Below are positions 27,048 to 35,931 of a stretch of DNA of 64,000 nucleotides, one piece after another. The translations under genes were made by a program, and so were the position numbers. Location: assembly GCA_963747555.1 (NCBI GenBank), contig CAVVFZ010000025.1, forward strand, positions 1-64,000, in the 5' to 3' direction. Source of the stretch: DUZB01 sp963747555 (GTDB taxonomy: Bacteria > Desulfobacterota > DSM-4660 > Desulfatiglandales > Desulfatiglandaceae). Within the stretch, counting starts at the first letter, position 1, and each line of letters begins with the position of its first letter. The notes under the pieces are model-generated. The model was given only the letters and a program-made list of their open reading frames with translations. It searched no databases and was not told the DNA's origin.

Positions 27048-28283
27048 TCATCCCCTCAGTCCCACCGCCCTGTCCAGAATCAAACCGGCCACTTCATCTT
27101 TTGTCAGCAAAGGGGAATCCTCCACCCTGCCGTCCGCGTAGAGGATCTTGACCTGATTGGTGTCCGTTGCGAAACCTGCGTCGCTTCGGGAAACGTCGTT
27201 GGCGACGATCATGTCCAGGCTTTTCATTTTCACCTTTTCCATGGCATTGGCCAGCAGTTCCTGGGTTTCGGCTGCAAATCCAACCAGCACATGGGGGAAA
27301 TCGGACTTTCTTTGTCCCAGTTCCAAGAGGATATCCGGGTTCCGGACCAGATCCAGGGAGATGCTGTTGTCGCCTTTCTTTATTTTTTGACAGGCCGTCA
27401 CTTTCGGACGGTAATCGGAGACAGCGGCCGCCTTAATAATGATGGCGCAGTCATGGCGGTTTTCGAAGACGGTATTTCTCATTTCGACGGCCGTTCTCAC
27501 CTTGAAAAACGTAACTCCGGGAGGCGGAATCAGGGAGGAAGGCCCACTGACAAGGACCACTTCCGCACCGCGTGCGGCCGCAACCCGCGCGAGAGCGTAT
27601 CCCATTTTCCCGCTGGACCGGTTGGTGATGAATCGCACCGGATCGATGGGCTCCTCGGTAGGGCCGGCGGTAACAAGAATTTTGACGCCCGTCAGGTCCT
27701 GGGGTGTGACTACAATCCTTGCCTGCTCCAGAATATCCACAGGTTCCGGAAGGCGGCCTTTTCCTTCAGCACGGCAGGCCAGTTGTCCTTCTCCGGGGGC
27801 CATGACACGGATCCCTCTTTCCCGCAGCCGTTTTAGGTTGTCCTGCACCACCGGGTTTTGGAACATCTGCACGTTCATGGAGGGACAGACCAGAATTTTC
27901 GCGGTGGCAGCCACGATCATGGTGGAGAGGAAGTCATCGGCCAGGCCCCATGCCATTTTGGCGATGAAATTGGCGGTGGCGGGGGCTACGATCACCAGGT
28001 CCGATTCCTGGCCCCACGAGATATGATCCATCGCTCCCGCATCCTGGTCGAACATATGGCTGATGACCCGGCTTCCCGAAAGGGCCTCAAAGGTGAGGGG
28101 AGCAACAAACCGTTCCGCGTTGGCCGTCATGGCTACCTGGACCATCGCCTCTTCCCTCACAAGCAGGCGGACAAGCTCCGCCGCCTTGTAGGCGGCGATA
28201 CCGCCGGTGACTCCAATAATGATCTTTTTTCCTTTCAAGGTCTGTTCCTTTGCATCGAACCGGGTGAAATGTGAACCAAACAT
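27048..28283 (-). CDS. coaBC: Phosphopantothenoylcysteine decarboxylase / phosphopantothenate-cysteine ligase
   Basis: Bifunctional coenzyme A enzyme. Residues about 18-190 are the FMN-dependent decarboxylase (GVTGGIAAYKAAELVRLL, VIVAPATANFIAKMAWGLADD, PSMNVQM); 200-400 are the ligase (ILVTAGPTEEPIDPVRFITN, SSGKMGYALA, KIKKGD). ATG 28283 gives 411 residues; a TTG at 28238 preceded by AAGGAACAG would begin exactly at the usual LKGKKIIIGV and may be the true start. Leads the operon to udg, nfeD and stomatin. Confidence 0.95.
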   Translation of the reverse strand: MFGSHFTRFDAKEQTLKGKKIIIGVTGGIAAYKAAELVRLLVREEAMVQVAMTANAERFVAPLTFEALSGSRVISHMFDQDAGAMDHISWGQESDLVIVAPATANFIAKMAWGLADDFLSTMIVAATAKILVCPSMNVQMFQNPVVQDNLKRLRERGIRVMAPGEGQLACRAEGKGRLPEPVDILEQARIVVTPQDLTGVKILVTAGPTEEPIDPVRFITNRSSGKMGYALARVAAARGAEVVLVSGPSSLIPPPGVTFFKVRTAVEMRNTVFENRHDCAIIIKAAAVSDYRPKVTACQKIKKGDNSISLDLVRNPDILLELGQRKSDFPHVLVGFAAETQELLANAMEKVKMKSLDMIVANDVSRSDAGFATDTNQVKILYADGRVEDSPLLTKDEVAGLILDRAVGLRG

Positions 28284-28427
28284 TCACGGTTTAATCATGA
28301 ACATGAAGGGCATGATGAAATCAGAATAATGGAAGGGAATTGAAATTGCAAAATGTTTTTTCTTCCTGTTCCGAAGCTCCAGGCTCCCTTTTCATTCCCA
28401 CGCTACGCGCAGGAATTCATATAGATT

Positions 28428-28500
28428 GTATCTTATTCAAATTCCCTGGTAGGGAAATGTAGAATCAGGGAACCCATTGCGTCACGAGGCCTTTTGGGAC
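28428..28500 (+). repeat. Dispersed palindromic repeat, copy 3
   Basis: GTATCTTATTCAAATTCCCTGG at the left, then CCCATTGCGTCACGAGGCC. The right-hand inverted end is missing or diverged. Confidence 0.7.
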
Positions 28501-28576
28501 TTTTCTTGCTTGAGCGTTTTTTTTATTTTCAGGGCATCCTGAACGTGGTATGAGTGATTATCCATGAAAAAGCTTC

Positions 28577-28605
28577 TTGACAAGCGGGGAAAAATTCAGA
28601 ATTCT
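28577..28605 (+). promoter_or_regulatory. Promoter for the carboxyltransferase-fumarate reductase genes
   Basis: TTGACA at 28577-28582, 17 bases, AATTCT at 28600-28605, about 85 bases before the ATG at 28692. The -10 is weak. Confidence 0.45.
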
Positions 28606-28691
28606 GTGTTCTGAACAAACCATGCGTGATGAAGCTCGTAAATTTTAATCAATCTGCCATTTCTTTAATGATTTTACAAACGGAGAATGAC

Positions 28692-30185
28692 ATGAACGGA
28701 TTTTTAGAAGATGGCCCGATGAACCCCATCAAGGTACAGGACACTACCTTTAGAGATGGTCATCAGTCGCTTCTGGCGACCAGAATGCGCACGGAAGACA
28801 TGCTTCCCATTGCGGAAAAGATGGACAGAGTGGGATTCTGGGCTATGGAGGTCTGGGGTGGCGCCACATTTGACACCATGCACCGTTTTTTGGCGGAAGA
28901 TCCTTTCGAGCGCATCAGAACACTAAAAAAATACATTAAAAAGACGCCTTTTTCCATGTTGCTCAGGGGACAGAACCTGGTGGGATACCGGAATTACGCG
29001 GATGATGTGGCCAAATTATTTGTGGACAAAACCTGCGAAGCGGGGATGGATATTTTCAGGGTTTTCGACGCCTTGAATGATTTCCGGAATTTCGAGACCG
29101 TTGTGGAGAGGATCAAGGCCAACGGCAAGCATTTTCAGGGGACCATCTGCTATTCATTGACTGAACGCCGCATGGGAGGGGATATCTTTAACCTGGAATA
29201 TTATCTTTCCAAGGCGCTGGAAATTCAGGATATGGGCGCGGATACCCTGTGTCTTAAAGACATGGCGGGCATCATGGCGCCCTTCGATATCGCCAAACTG
29301 ATCGTAGAGCTTAAAAAGAAAATCACCATTCCCATTCATCTTCACACCCATTATACCAGCGGCATGGCTTCCATGATCTACATCGAGGCCATCAAGGCCG
29401 GCGTGGATATTGTGGATACCTGTCTTGCGCCCTTTGCGCTGAGAACGTCTCAGCCGGCTATAGAGCCGATCGTTGCAACGCTGTACGGCACAAAGAGGGA
29501 CCCTGGATTCGACCTCAATCTCTTGCTGGAATTGGGGAACTATATCGAGAAGATTGCTCCCAAGTACAGGGATTATCTTGCCAAACACAAAATGTCCGTC
29601 ATCGATACTGGAGTGCTTGCCCACCAGGTTCCCGGGGGGATGATTTCCAACCTGGTCAGCCAGCTTACCAAGGCAAAGGCGCTGGACCGGATCGATGAAG
29701 TGTATAAGGATGTGGCCGTCACGCGCAAGGAACTGGGAACTCCCCCACTTGTTACTCCCACGTCGCAGATCGTTGGGGTTCAGGCGGTCTTGAATGTGCT
29801 TTTCGGCCGCTATAAAATGGTGACCAATGAGGTCAAGGACCTTGTGTTCGGGCTTTATGGCAAAACCCCTGCGCCGATCGATCCGGAGGTGCAAAAAATG
29901 ATCTTGAAAGGGTACAAAAGGGGGGAAACGCCCGTGACCGGTCGTGCCGCCGATTACCTTGAACCGGAACTGGACGGGGTGAGAGAAAAATTCAAAGACC
30001 TGATCAAGGATGACTTTGACCTGCTGGTCTGCGCCCTGTATCCTGTAACGGGCGAGACGTTCCTGAAATGGAAGTACGGTCTGGAAGAAATATCGATTGA
30101 AGTAGCGCCCAAGAGCCTGGCGGACATCCGGAGAGAAGATGAGGCCATGGCGGCGGCTATCGAGCGGGTTTGCAAGACGATGTAA
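28692..30185 (+). CDS. Pyruvate carboxylase subunit B / oxaloacetate decarboxylase alpha-type carboxyltransferase
   Basis: Start ATG 28692 has GGAG seven bases upstream; the frame stays open 66 bases further up without a ribosome site. 497 residues. TIM-barrel carboxyltransferase: QDTTFRDGHQSLLATRMR near the N-terminus, the biotin-site lysine in LCLKDMAG, metal ligands in HLHTHYTSGMA, then the PYC_OADA C-terminal domain. No biotinyl domain or AMKM-type lysine is present, so a separate biotin carrier is needed. Moves CO2 between oxaloacetate and biotin; beside fumarate reductase it fits a C4 route pyruvate-oxaloacetate-fumarate-succinate. Direction not determinable. Confidence 0.9.
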   Translation: MNGFLEDGPMNPIKVQDTTFRDGHQSLLATRMRTEDMLPIAEKMDRVGFWAMEVWGGATFDTMHRFLAEDPFERIRTLKKYIKKTPFSMLLRGQNLVGYRNYADDVAKLFVDKTCEAGMDIFRVFDALNDFRNFETVVERIKANGKHFQGTICYSLTERRMGGDIFNLEYYLSKALEIQDMGADTLCLKDMAGIMAPFDIAKLIVELKKKITIPIHLHTHYTSGMASMIYIEAIKAGVDIVDTCLAPFALRTSQPAIEPIVATLYGTKRDPGFDLNLLLELGNYIEKIAPKYRDYLAKHKMSVIDTGVLAHQVPGGMISNLVSQLTKAKALDRIDEVYKDVAVTRKELGTPPLVTPTSQIVGVQAVLNVLFGRYKMVTNEVKDLVFGLYGKTPAPIDPEVQKMILKGYKRGETPVTGRAADYLEPELDGVREKFKDLIKDDFDLLVCALYPVTGETFLKWKYGLEEISIEVAPKSLADIRREDEAMAAAIERVCKTM

Positions 30186-30200
30186 TCGTATGGAGGAATT

Positions 30201-30851
30201 ATGGCTATTGACACAACCATTTACGTGCAATCTCCGGGAAGGGTTTCGGGGTATCTTGACTGGCTTCAGATGTTGACGGGGGCCTCGCTGATCCTGTTTA
30301 TGTGGAGCCACATGGTCTTGGTGGCCAGCGTCAATCTGGGCGCAGGGGCCATGAATACCATCGCCGCTTTTTTCGAGGCTACCTATATGGCGCAGGTGGG
30401 AGGGCCTTTGATCGGGGCGGCATTTTTACTGCATTTTGTGCTTGCGGCGCGAAAGGTTCCATTCCGTGCGGAACAGCAGTCCACCATGTGGAAACACAGC
30501 CGCATGCTGCATCACACGGATACATGGCTGTGGATGATCCAGGCGGTGACCGCCATGGTAATTCTGATCATGGGTTCGATCCACATGTGGACCGTTTTGA
30601 CGGATCTGCCGATTACGGCTGCCAAGAGTGCAGCAAGAGTGCAGGGCGGCTTCTGGTTGGTGTTTTATCTTATCCTTCTTCCCATGGTGGAGCTGCACGT
30701 GGGGATCGGTTTCTACCGCATCGCGGTGAAATGGGGATTTATCAAAAGAAAGACCCGCAAAGGATTCAAGCGTTTTGAGAATATTCTCACGGGGATCTTC
30801 ATTTTCATCGGTCTCATCACTCTGATACGGTTCATGACACTGCCGATCTGA
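30201..30851 (+). CDS. frdC: Fumarate reductase / succinate dehydrogenase cytochrome b subunit
   Basis: 216-residue membrane anchor with five spans and the His residues of a dihaem cytochrome b of the Wolinella FrdC type (WSHMVL, FLLHFVLAARKVP, MLHHTDTWLW, SIHMWTV, VELHVGIGFYRIAVKWG). Carries electrons between menaquinone and the flavoprotein. GGAGG precedes ATG. Order C-A-B with 106 and 1 base gaps, the usual order of this family. Confidence 0.93.
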   Translation: MAIDTTIYVQSPGRVSGYLDWLQMLTGASLILFMWSHMVLVASVNLGAGAMNTIAAFFEATYMAQVGGPLIGAAFLLHFVLAARKVPFRAEQQSTMWKHSRMLHHTDTWLWMIQAVTAMVILIMGSIHMWTVLTDLPITAAKSAARVQGGFWLVFYLILLPMVELHVGIGFYRIAVKWGFIKRKTRKGFKRFENILTGIFIFIGLITLIRFMTLPI

Positions 30852-30957
30852 GTCAACGCGCAAAGCGCGGAGCGCAAAGAACATGGCGCAGAGCGGAACA
30901 ACGCCATGTGCCATTGCGCCAAAATTAAATTCTCAAACCTAAGGGGAGTTATTATCG

Positions 30958-32796
30958 TTGGAAACCGAATTTACTGATCTCTTGTGCATCGGGGCCGGGC
31001 TTGCGGGAGAACGGGTTGCCGTTGAAGCCGCGGCTGCAGGTTTTGAAACCATCTGCCTGAGCATCGTTCCTCCCAGGCGTTCCCATTCGTCGGCTGCCCA
31101 GGGAGGCATGCAGGCCTCTTTGGGGAACTGTGCCAAGGGCGACGGGGATTGCCCGGACGTTCATTTTGAAGATACGGTGAAAGGTTCGGACTGGGGATGC
31201 GACCAGGAGGTGGCGCGGCTTTTCGTGGACACCGCCCCCAGGGCGGTGCGGGAAATGGCATTCTGGGGAATCCCGTGGAACCGGGTCGTTCCCGGAAAAT
31301 CGACGTATTTTAAGGGTGGAAAACAGTTTGAAAAGGTGGAGCTGAAGGAAAAGGAAGGGCTGATTACTGCCAGGGATTTCGGGGGGACCGCCAAGTGGCG
31401 AACCTGTTATACCTCGGATGGTACGGGGCATACGCTCTTGTACACCATGGACAACAAAGTGGTGGAAATGGGCGTGAAAGTCCATGACCGGATGGAGGCC
31501 ATTTCTCTCATCCACGACGGCGAGATCTGCATGGGGGCGGTGGCCCGGTGCCTCAAAACCGGCAGACTCAAGGCCTATTTGGCCAAGGCCACGTTGATTG
31601 CCACGGGGGGATACGGCAAAATTTACCGGGAAAGCACCAACGCGGTGATCAACGATGGGAGCGGCGCCATCATGGCACTGGAGACGGGGATCGTGCCGCT
31701 CGGCAATCCCGAGGCCATCCAGTTCCATCCCACCGGAATCGTGCCCACCAATATCCTGGTGACCGAAGGGTGTCGGGGCGACGGGGGGACGTTGCTGGAT
31801 GTGGACCAGAAACGGTTCATGCCCGACTACGAACCGGAGAAGGCGGAGCTTGCCAGCCGGGACGTGGTCAGCCGCTGGATGACGCACCATATTCGACAGG
31901 GACACGGAGTAAAGAGTCCGTACGGCGATCACCTGTGGCTGGATATCCGGCATCTCGGGGAAAAACATATCAAGACCAAGCTGCGTGAGGTGGAGGAGAT
32001 CTGCAATAATTTTCTTGGGGTGGACCCCATTACCCAGCTGATCCCCGTGCGTCCCGCGCAACACTACAGCATGGGCGGGGTCCGGACCAACAAAGATGGC
32101 GCCGCCTATGGGCTGAAAGGACTTTTTTCCGCGGGGGAAGCGGCCTGCTGGGACATGCACGGTTTTAACCGTTTGGGGGGAAACTCTTTGGCGGAAACCA
32201 TCGTTGCCGGGAAAATCGTTGGTGACAAGGTGGCCGAATTTTTGAAGGGGTACGAGGTTCGGTGGGATACCGCTCGCGTGCGCGATGTGGCTTCCAAGGT
32301 TCAGGACCGGATCGACAGACTTGTCTCCTGTCGGGATGGACACGAAAACGTCTATGAAGTGCGCAATGCCATGCAGGATGAATTGATGGACAGGGTCGCT
32401 ATTTTCCGAAACGGGAAGGATCTCCAGACAGCGGTGGACAATCTTCAGGGAATCTATGAAAGGTCTCGAAGAGTCGGGCTTCGTTCCAGCGGGGTAGGGG
32501 CCAGTCCGGAACTGGCCTTGGCCCTCAAGATTCAGGGGATGCTGCGCCTGGCCCTCTGTGTGGCCTATGGGGCACTTCAAAGGACGGAAAGCCGGGGTTG
32601 CCACGCCAGGGAGGACTTTGAGGCCCGTAACGACCATTTGTGGCTGAACCGGACGCTTGCTACCTGGAAAGAGGGCGATACTCTCCCAACATTAAACTAC
32701 GAACCGGCGACCCAGGTGACGATTCTTCCTCCCGGGAGCAGGGGGTACGGGGCTTGTAAGATCATCGGATGCGATGGAGAGGTGATAGGAGATTAA
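30958..32796 (+). CDS. frdA: Fumarate reductase / succinate dehydrogenase flavoprotein subunit
   Basis: TTG start after AGGGGAG; 612 residues. FAD site LCIGAGLAGERVAVEAA, the flavin-linked His region HSSAAQGGMQASLGN, substrate residues in QFHPTGIVPTNILVTEG and RPAQHYSMGGVRTN, then DMHGFNRLGGNSLAE. Interconverts fumarate and succinate. Large insert and overall length match Wolinella-type FrdA, which is found in sulfate reducers and Syntrophobacter relatives. Confidence 0.95.
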   Translation: METEFTDLLCIGAGLAGERVAVEAAAAGFETICLSIVPPRRSHSSAAQGGMQASLGNCAKGDGDCPDVHFEDTVKGSDWGCDQEVARLFVDTAPRAVREMAFWGIPWNRVVPGKSTYFKGGKQFEKVELKEKEGLITARDFGGTAKWRTCYTSDGTGHTLLYTMDNKVVEMGVKVHDRMEAISLIHDGEICMGAVARCLKTGRLKAYLAKATLIATGGYGKIYRESTNAVINDGSGAIMALETGIVPLGNPEAIQFHPTGIVPTNILVTEGCRGDGGTLLDVDQKRFMPDYEPEKAELASRDVVSRWMTHHIRQGHGVKSPYGDHLWLDIRHLGEKHIKTKLREVEEICNNFLGVDPITQLIPVRPAQHYSMGGVRTNKDGAAYGLKGLFSAGEAACWDMHGFNRLGGNSLAETIVAGKIVGDKVAEFLKGYEVRWDTARVRDVASKVQDRIDRLVSCRDGHENVYEVRNAMQDELMDRVAIFRNGKDLQTAVDNLQGIYERSRRVGLRSSGVGASPELALALKIQGMLRLALCVAYGALQRTESRGCHAREDFEARNDHLWLNRTLATWKEGDTLPTLNYEPATQVTILPPGSRGYGACKIIGCDGEVIGD

Positions 32797-32797
32797 G

Positions 32798-33538
32798 ATG
32801 GGAAGAAGACTGAAATTCAACATATTTCGATACAACCCGGAAGACCGCGAGTCTGTCCCTCATACCGATGTCTTTTACCTGGAAGAGACGGACAGTATGA
32901 CCCTTTTCATCGTCCTTACCCGGATCAGGGAAGAACAGGACCCTTCCCTCCAGTTCGATTTTTGTTGCCGTGCCGGTATCTGTGGTTCCTGCGCCATGAT
33001 TATCAACGGCCGCCCCGGGCTTGCCTGTAAGACCCTGACCAAAGAGCTTCCAACGGAAATTACGCTCATGCCTCTTCCCGTGTTTAAACTGATCGGGGAT
33101 CTTTCCGTTGATACGGGAACGTGGTTCCGGGCTATGAATGAAAAAGTGGGTTCGTGGATCCATACGGACAAGACCCTGGATCCGGATGCCGAGGAAGAGA
33201 GAATGGATAATGCTCTTGCCGAGGAGATCTACGAACTGGAGCGGTGCCTGGAATGCGGGTGCTGCGTGGCCGCCTGCGGTACAGCGAATATGCGGGAGGA
33301 TTTTATCGGGGCGGTTGCCTTGAACCGCATTGCCCGTTTTATGCTGGATCCGAGGGATCAGCGAAAAGAGAAAGAATACTTTCAGGTGATTGGAACCGAT
33401 CAGGGAATCTTCGGATGCATGGGACTATTGGCCTGCGAGGATGTCTGCCCCAAGGAACTTCCCCTGCAGGACCAGCTGGGCATCCTCAGACGGAAGATGG
33501 GATGGAGTGCCGTTAAACAGCTTTTCCGATTGGGGTGA
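32798..33538 (+). CDS. frdB: Fumarate reductase / succinate dehydrogenase iron-sulfur subunit
   Basis: 246 residues. N-terminal [2Fe-2S] ferredoxin cysteines in FCCRAGICGSCAMIINGRPGL then a C-terminal dicluster domain with CLECGCCVAACG and CMGLLACEDVCPKELP. Follows frdA by one base with GGAG. Wires the flavin to the cytochrome b. Confidence 0.96.
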   Translation: MGRRLKFNIFRYNPEDRESVPHTDVFYLEETDSMTLFIVLTRIREEQDPSLQFDFCCRAGICGSCAMIINGRPGLACKTLTKELPTEITLMPLPVFKLIGDLSVDTGTWFRAMNEKVGSWIHTDKTLDPDAEEERMDNALAEEIYELERCLECGCCVAACGTANMREDFIGAVALNRIARFMLDPRDQRKEKEYFQVIGTDQGIFGCMGLLACEDVCPKELPLQDQLGILRRKMGWSAVKQLFRLG

Positions 33539-33557
33539 TGCAAAAAGTGAGGTGCGG

Positions 33558-33908
33558 ATGAAGGCGAAAGTTGTTTTTCATGTAGACTGGGACGAGGAAA
33601 AGAGGCTGGTCATGGCGCTCAACAACATGGCCAACCTTTTGAAAGAAGTGCCTGCGGAAGAATGCGATATCCGACTGGTTGCCAACGGGGCCTCGGTGCT
33701 CCTTTTTCGCCGGCTTCCCGCCCCGGTTTATGCGGCACAATTGGAGGAGTTAGGCAGGAAAGGCGTCCGTTTTCTGGTATGCAGCAACTCTCTCAGAAAT
33801 TCCGGTATCCTTCCGGAAGACCTTCTGGGGCCGTGCGAGATGGTGAAGGCAGGGATCGTTGAATTGGTGCGACTGCAGGCAGAAGGGTTCTCCTATGTCA
33901 AGCCCTGA
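33558..33908 (+). CDS. DsrE/F-like small protein
   Basis: 116 residues from ATG 33558 (upstream reading frame is shadow). MKAKVVFHVDWDEEKRLVMALNN is the first strand-helix of the DsrE/YchN fold, and the conserved Cys lies in VRFLVCSNSLRNSG. Family members handle sulfur or sit as trimers of unknown role. 19 bases after frdB, so probably in its operon. The 3' end overlaps the convergent kinase gene by 16 bases. Confidence 0.82.
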   Translation: MKAKVVFHVDWDEEKRLVMALNNMANLLKEVPAEECDIRLVANGASVLLFRRLPAPVYAAQLEELGRKGVRFLVCSNSLRNSGILPEDLLGPCEMVKAGIVELVRLQAEGFSYVKP

Positions 33909-35455
33909 AAATGATCTAAGGGAAAATCCACGGAAAAGGCACTGCCTCCAGTGGTCAGGCAGCCCTGTCGATCGGAAATAAAGGAGCAGCTGGAGATCCT
34001 TCCTGGACAAAGATCGGTATCCGCAGGGATAAAAGGGCAGCGTTTCGTCTGAAAATCGACGAAAAAACCCAATCGTTCCGAAAGAACCTTCATCCTCAAT
34101 AAGTCCGCGCCCGCCCCCCCTGCATTAAACTGGTACGGCCTTTTTGACGAATACAGGTCCGTATCCTGGGTATGGAAGAACCCTCCGAAAATAAGCCCGC
34201 TGTTGATGTCCGTAACGCCCACCCCGGAATCTCTCACTTCCAGATGAACCGCCCCTTCCTTCTTTTCCGCGTAGACTTCTATGATCCCTTCGTCGGGGGT
34301 GTTCTCTATGGCGTTTTTTAGAAGTCCCGAAATGACTTTCCCGAGTATGGAAGGGCCTATCCACAGCTCAAGGTTTTCATCAAGGAACTCTCTGAATTCC
34401 AGCTGCCTCGCATCCATGGCCAGACGGGCGTGCTCAATAGCCTCACGGAAAAAGGAGGCGATATGAATCTTCTCGGGGAGGTCTTCTTCAACCGTGAAGA
34501 GCAAATTTAGGCGTTCGGCTATGAATTCCAGGATTTCGGCGCGGGAAGGGGGGCTCTCTTCCCTGAATTCTTCCACAAGATTCGCGGCATTTTCGATGAT
34601 ATTCATAAGTTGCCGTTGTTCTCGCAGGGGCTGCTGATTGAGAATATCGTTGATTTTCCCCTGGAGGTCCAGGAGACGTCTAAGTTGACGTCTCCCCCGA
34701 TCCACCGTTTTTTGAACTCTGGGATTCTCCGTCTCATTCAATTGCCGGGCCAGCAATTCGAGTGCGGCGGAAAGAATGGACAGGGGGGTTTTTAATTCGT
34801 GGGAGAGGTGATTGATGACTCTTTCCTTGGCCTTGTCTAATACCTTAAGCTCCTCATACAGCCTGGCATTTTCAAGGGCAATGGTGATGTAGTGACATAC
34901 CGAAGTCAACAGTTCCCGGTCATCCTCATTGAAACTTCCCGATATCTTATTGATGATCTGCAAGGTTCCGATGCATTCCCCATGTCGGTTAATCAGAGGA
35001 AGGCACAGGATATTCCGCGTCTTGAAATGGGTGACTCGATCCACTTCCCTGTAGAAACGAGGGTCTGCGTAGACATCGTCTATCTGTAGCGGCTCGCGGT
35101 TCTGAAAAACCCAGCCTGCAATCCCCTGATCCGCGGAAAAGCGGACTTCGTTGTGTCGCAGATCGGTGGAAACCCGCGACCAGAGCTGATTCTTTTTTGA
35201 ATCGAACAGGAAAACCGAGCATCTCTCCGTTCCCATGAACGTGCGCGTCCTGCTCATAATCAGGTCGAATAGCACGTCTATATCCATTTCCGAGACCAGT
35301 GCTTTGCCCAATTCCAGCAGCATCCTGTGCCGATGAAGCTGATCTTGCAGCGTTTTGGTTTCTATCGGACACATCTCGCGCTCCATTGGTGATTCTGCTT
35401 CCATGCAGGCATTTCGTCCTTTTACCGTGTGTAGCTTGTGTGACGTGAATTTCAC
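33893..35455 (-). CDS. GAF-domain sensor histidine kinase
   Basis: 520 residues, no membrane spans. GAF domain about 50-200 (FMGTERCSVFLFD, DQGIAGWVFQNREPL, IGTLQIINK), then a HisKA with phospho-acceptor HLSHELKTPLSIL, a long helical insert, and an HATPase domain with KNAIENTPDEG and VRDSGVGVTD. The distal G-box is unusual (GGAGADLLRMK), and two Cys (PADTDLCPGRISSC) follow. Start overlaps MaoC by four bases, so it is the last gene of the ileS-lspA-lgt-maoC-kinase run. No response regulator adjacent. Confidence 0.9.
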   Translation of the reverse strand: MKFTSHKLHTVKGRNACMEAESPMEREMCPIETKTLQDQLHRHRMLLELGKALVSEMDIDVLFDLIMSRTRTFMGTERCSVFLFDSKKNQLWSRVSTDLRHNEVRFSADQGIAGWVFQNREPLQIDDVYADPRFYREVDRVTHFKTRNILCLPLINRHGECIGTLQIINKISGSFNEDDRELLTSVCHYITIALENARLYEELKVLDKAKERVINHLSHELKTPLSILSAALELLARQLNETENPRVQKTVDRGRRQLRRLLDLQGKINDILNQQPLREQRQLMNIIENAANLVEEFREESPPSRAEILEFIAERLNLLFTVEEDLPEKIHIASFFREAIEHARLAMDARQLEFREFLDENLELWIGPSILGKVISGLLKNAIENTPDEGIIEVYAEKKEGAVHLEVRDSGVGVTDINSGLIFGGFFHTQDTDLYSSKRPYQFNAGGAGADLLRMKVLSERLGFFVDFQTKRCPFIPADTDLCPGRISSCSFISDRQGCLTTGGSAFSVDFPLDHFQGLT

Positions 35456-35931
35456 CGAGGTGCCCGGTTTGTTGGATCTCCTTCAGCAAGCATCTTTATC
35501 ATGACCTGCTTTTCCCGGGGGCCAGGCAGGATACCGGTTATGACGGCTTCCAAGACCGTCTCGTTACGCTCATTGGTGAATACCGCCTCGGCTTTTGCTC
35601 GGCCTCTCTCATCCAATTCCGTAATAGTGAATTCGCACTGTATGGTTTCCCCGAAGTAGACTGGTTTCTTGAATTTGAAGGCCATTCCGGAGGCCAGCCA
35701 TCCAATCTGCCCACCGATTTCAGTGATGAGACTCGCGACGAGGAGGCCGTGACAAATGTGGCCGTCAAAGTTTTTCACCCTGGCAAATCGTTCGTCATAA
35801 TGAACGGGATTGTAGTCGCGGGAAATTTCGGCAAATTGCATCACGTCCTGTTCGCTGAACGTGCGTGATACGGAAAAAGTGTCGCCGATCTTCAACCCTT
35901 CAATCGCTTTTTTTCGAATGTGTGACATCAA
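35452..35931 (-). CDS. MaoC-like (R)-specific enoyl-CoA hydratase
   Basis: 159-residue single hot-dog protein. Hydratase 2 motif DYNPVHYDERFA (Asp and His catalytic, about 40-51), then ICHGLLVASLITEIGGQ. Similar to PhaJ, which turns enoyl-CoA from beta-oxidation into (R)-3-hydroxyacyl-CoA. Overlaps lgt by four bases and the downstream kinase by four. Substrate length unknown. Confidence 0.85.
   Translation of the reverse strand: MMSHIRKKAIEGLKIGDTFSVSRTFSEQDVMQFAEISRDYNPVHYDERFARVKNFDGHICHGLLVASLITEIGGQIGWLASGMAFKFKKPVYFGETIQCEFTITELDERGRAKAEAVFTNERNETVLEAVITGILPGPREKQVMIKMLAEGDPTNRAPR

Larger units (their letters stand above)
28284..28691. other. Divergent intergenic region with repeat and promoter
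   Basis: Between coaBC (minus) and the carboxyltransferase gene (plus). It contains repeat copy 3 (28428 on) and a plausible plus-strand promoter at 28577. An in-frame ATG at 28626 exists but lacks a ribosome site. No further gene seen. Confidence 0.5.

Noticed and set aside
30952..32637. 561-codon minus-strand frame opposite frdA
   Set aside because: Antisense shadow of a well-conserved flavoprotein.
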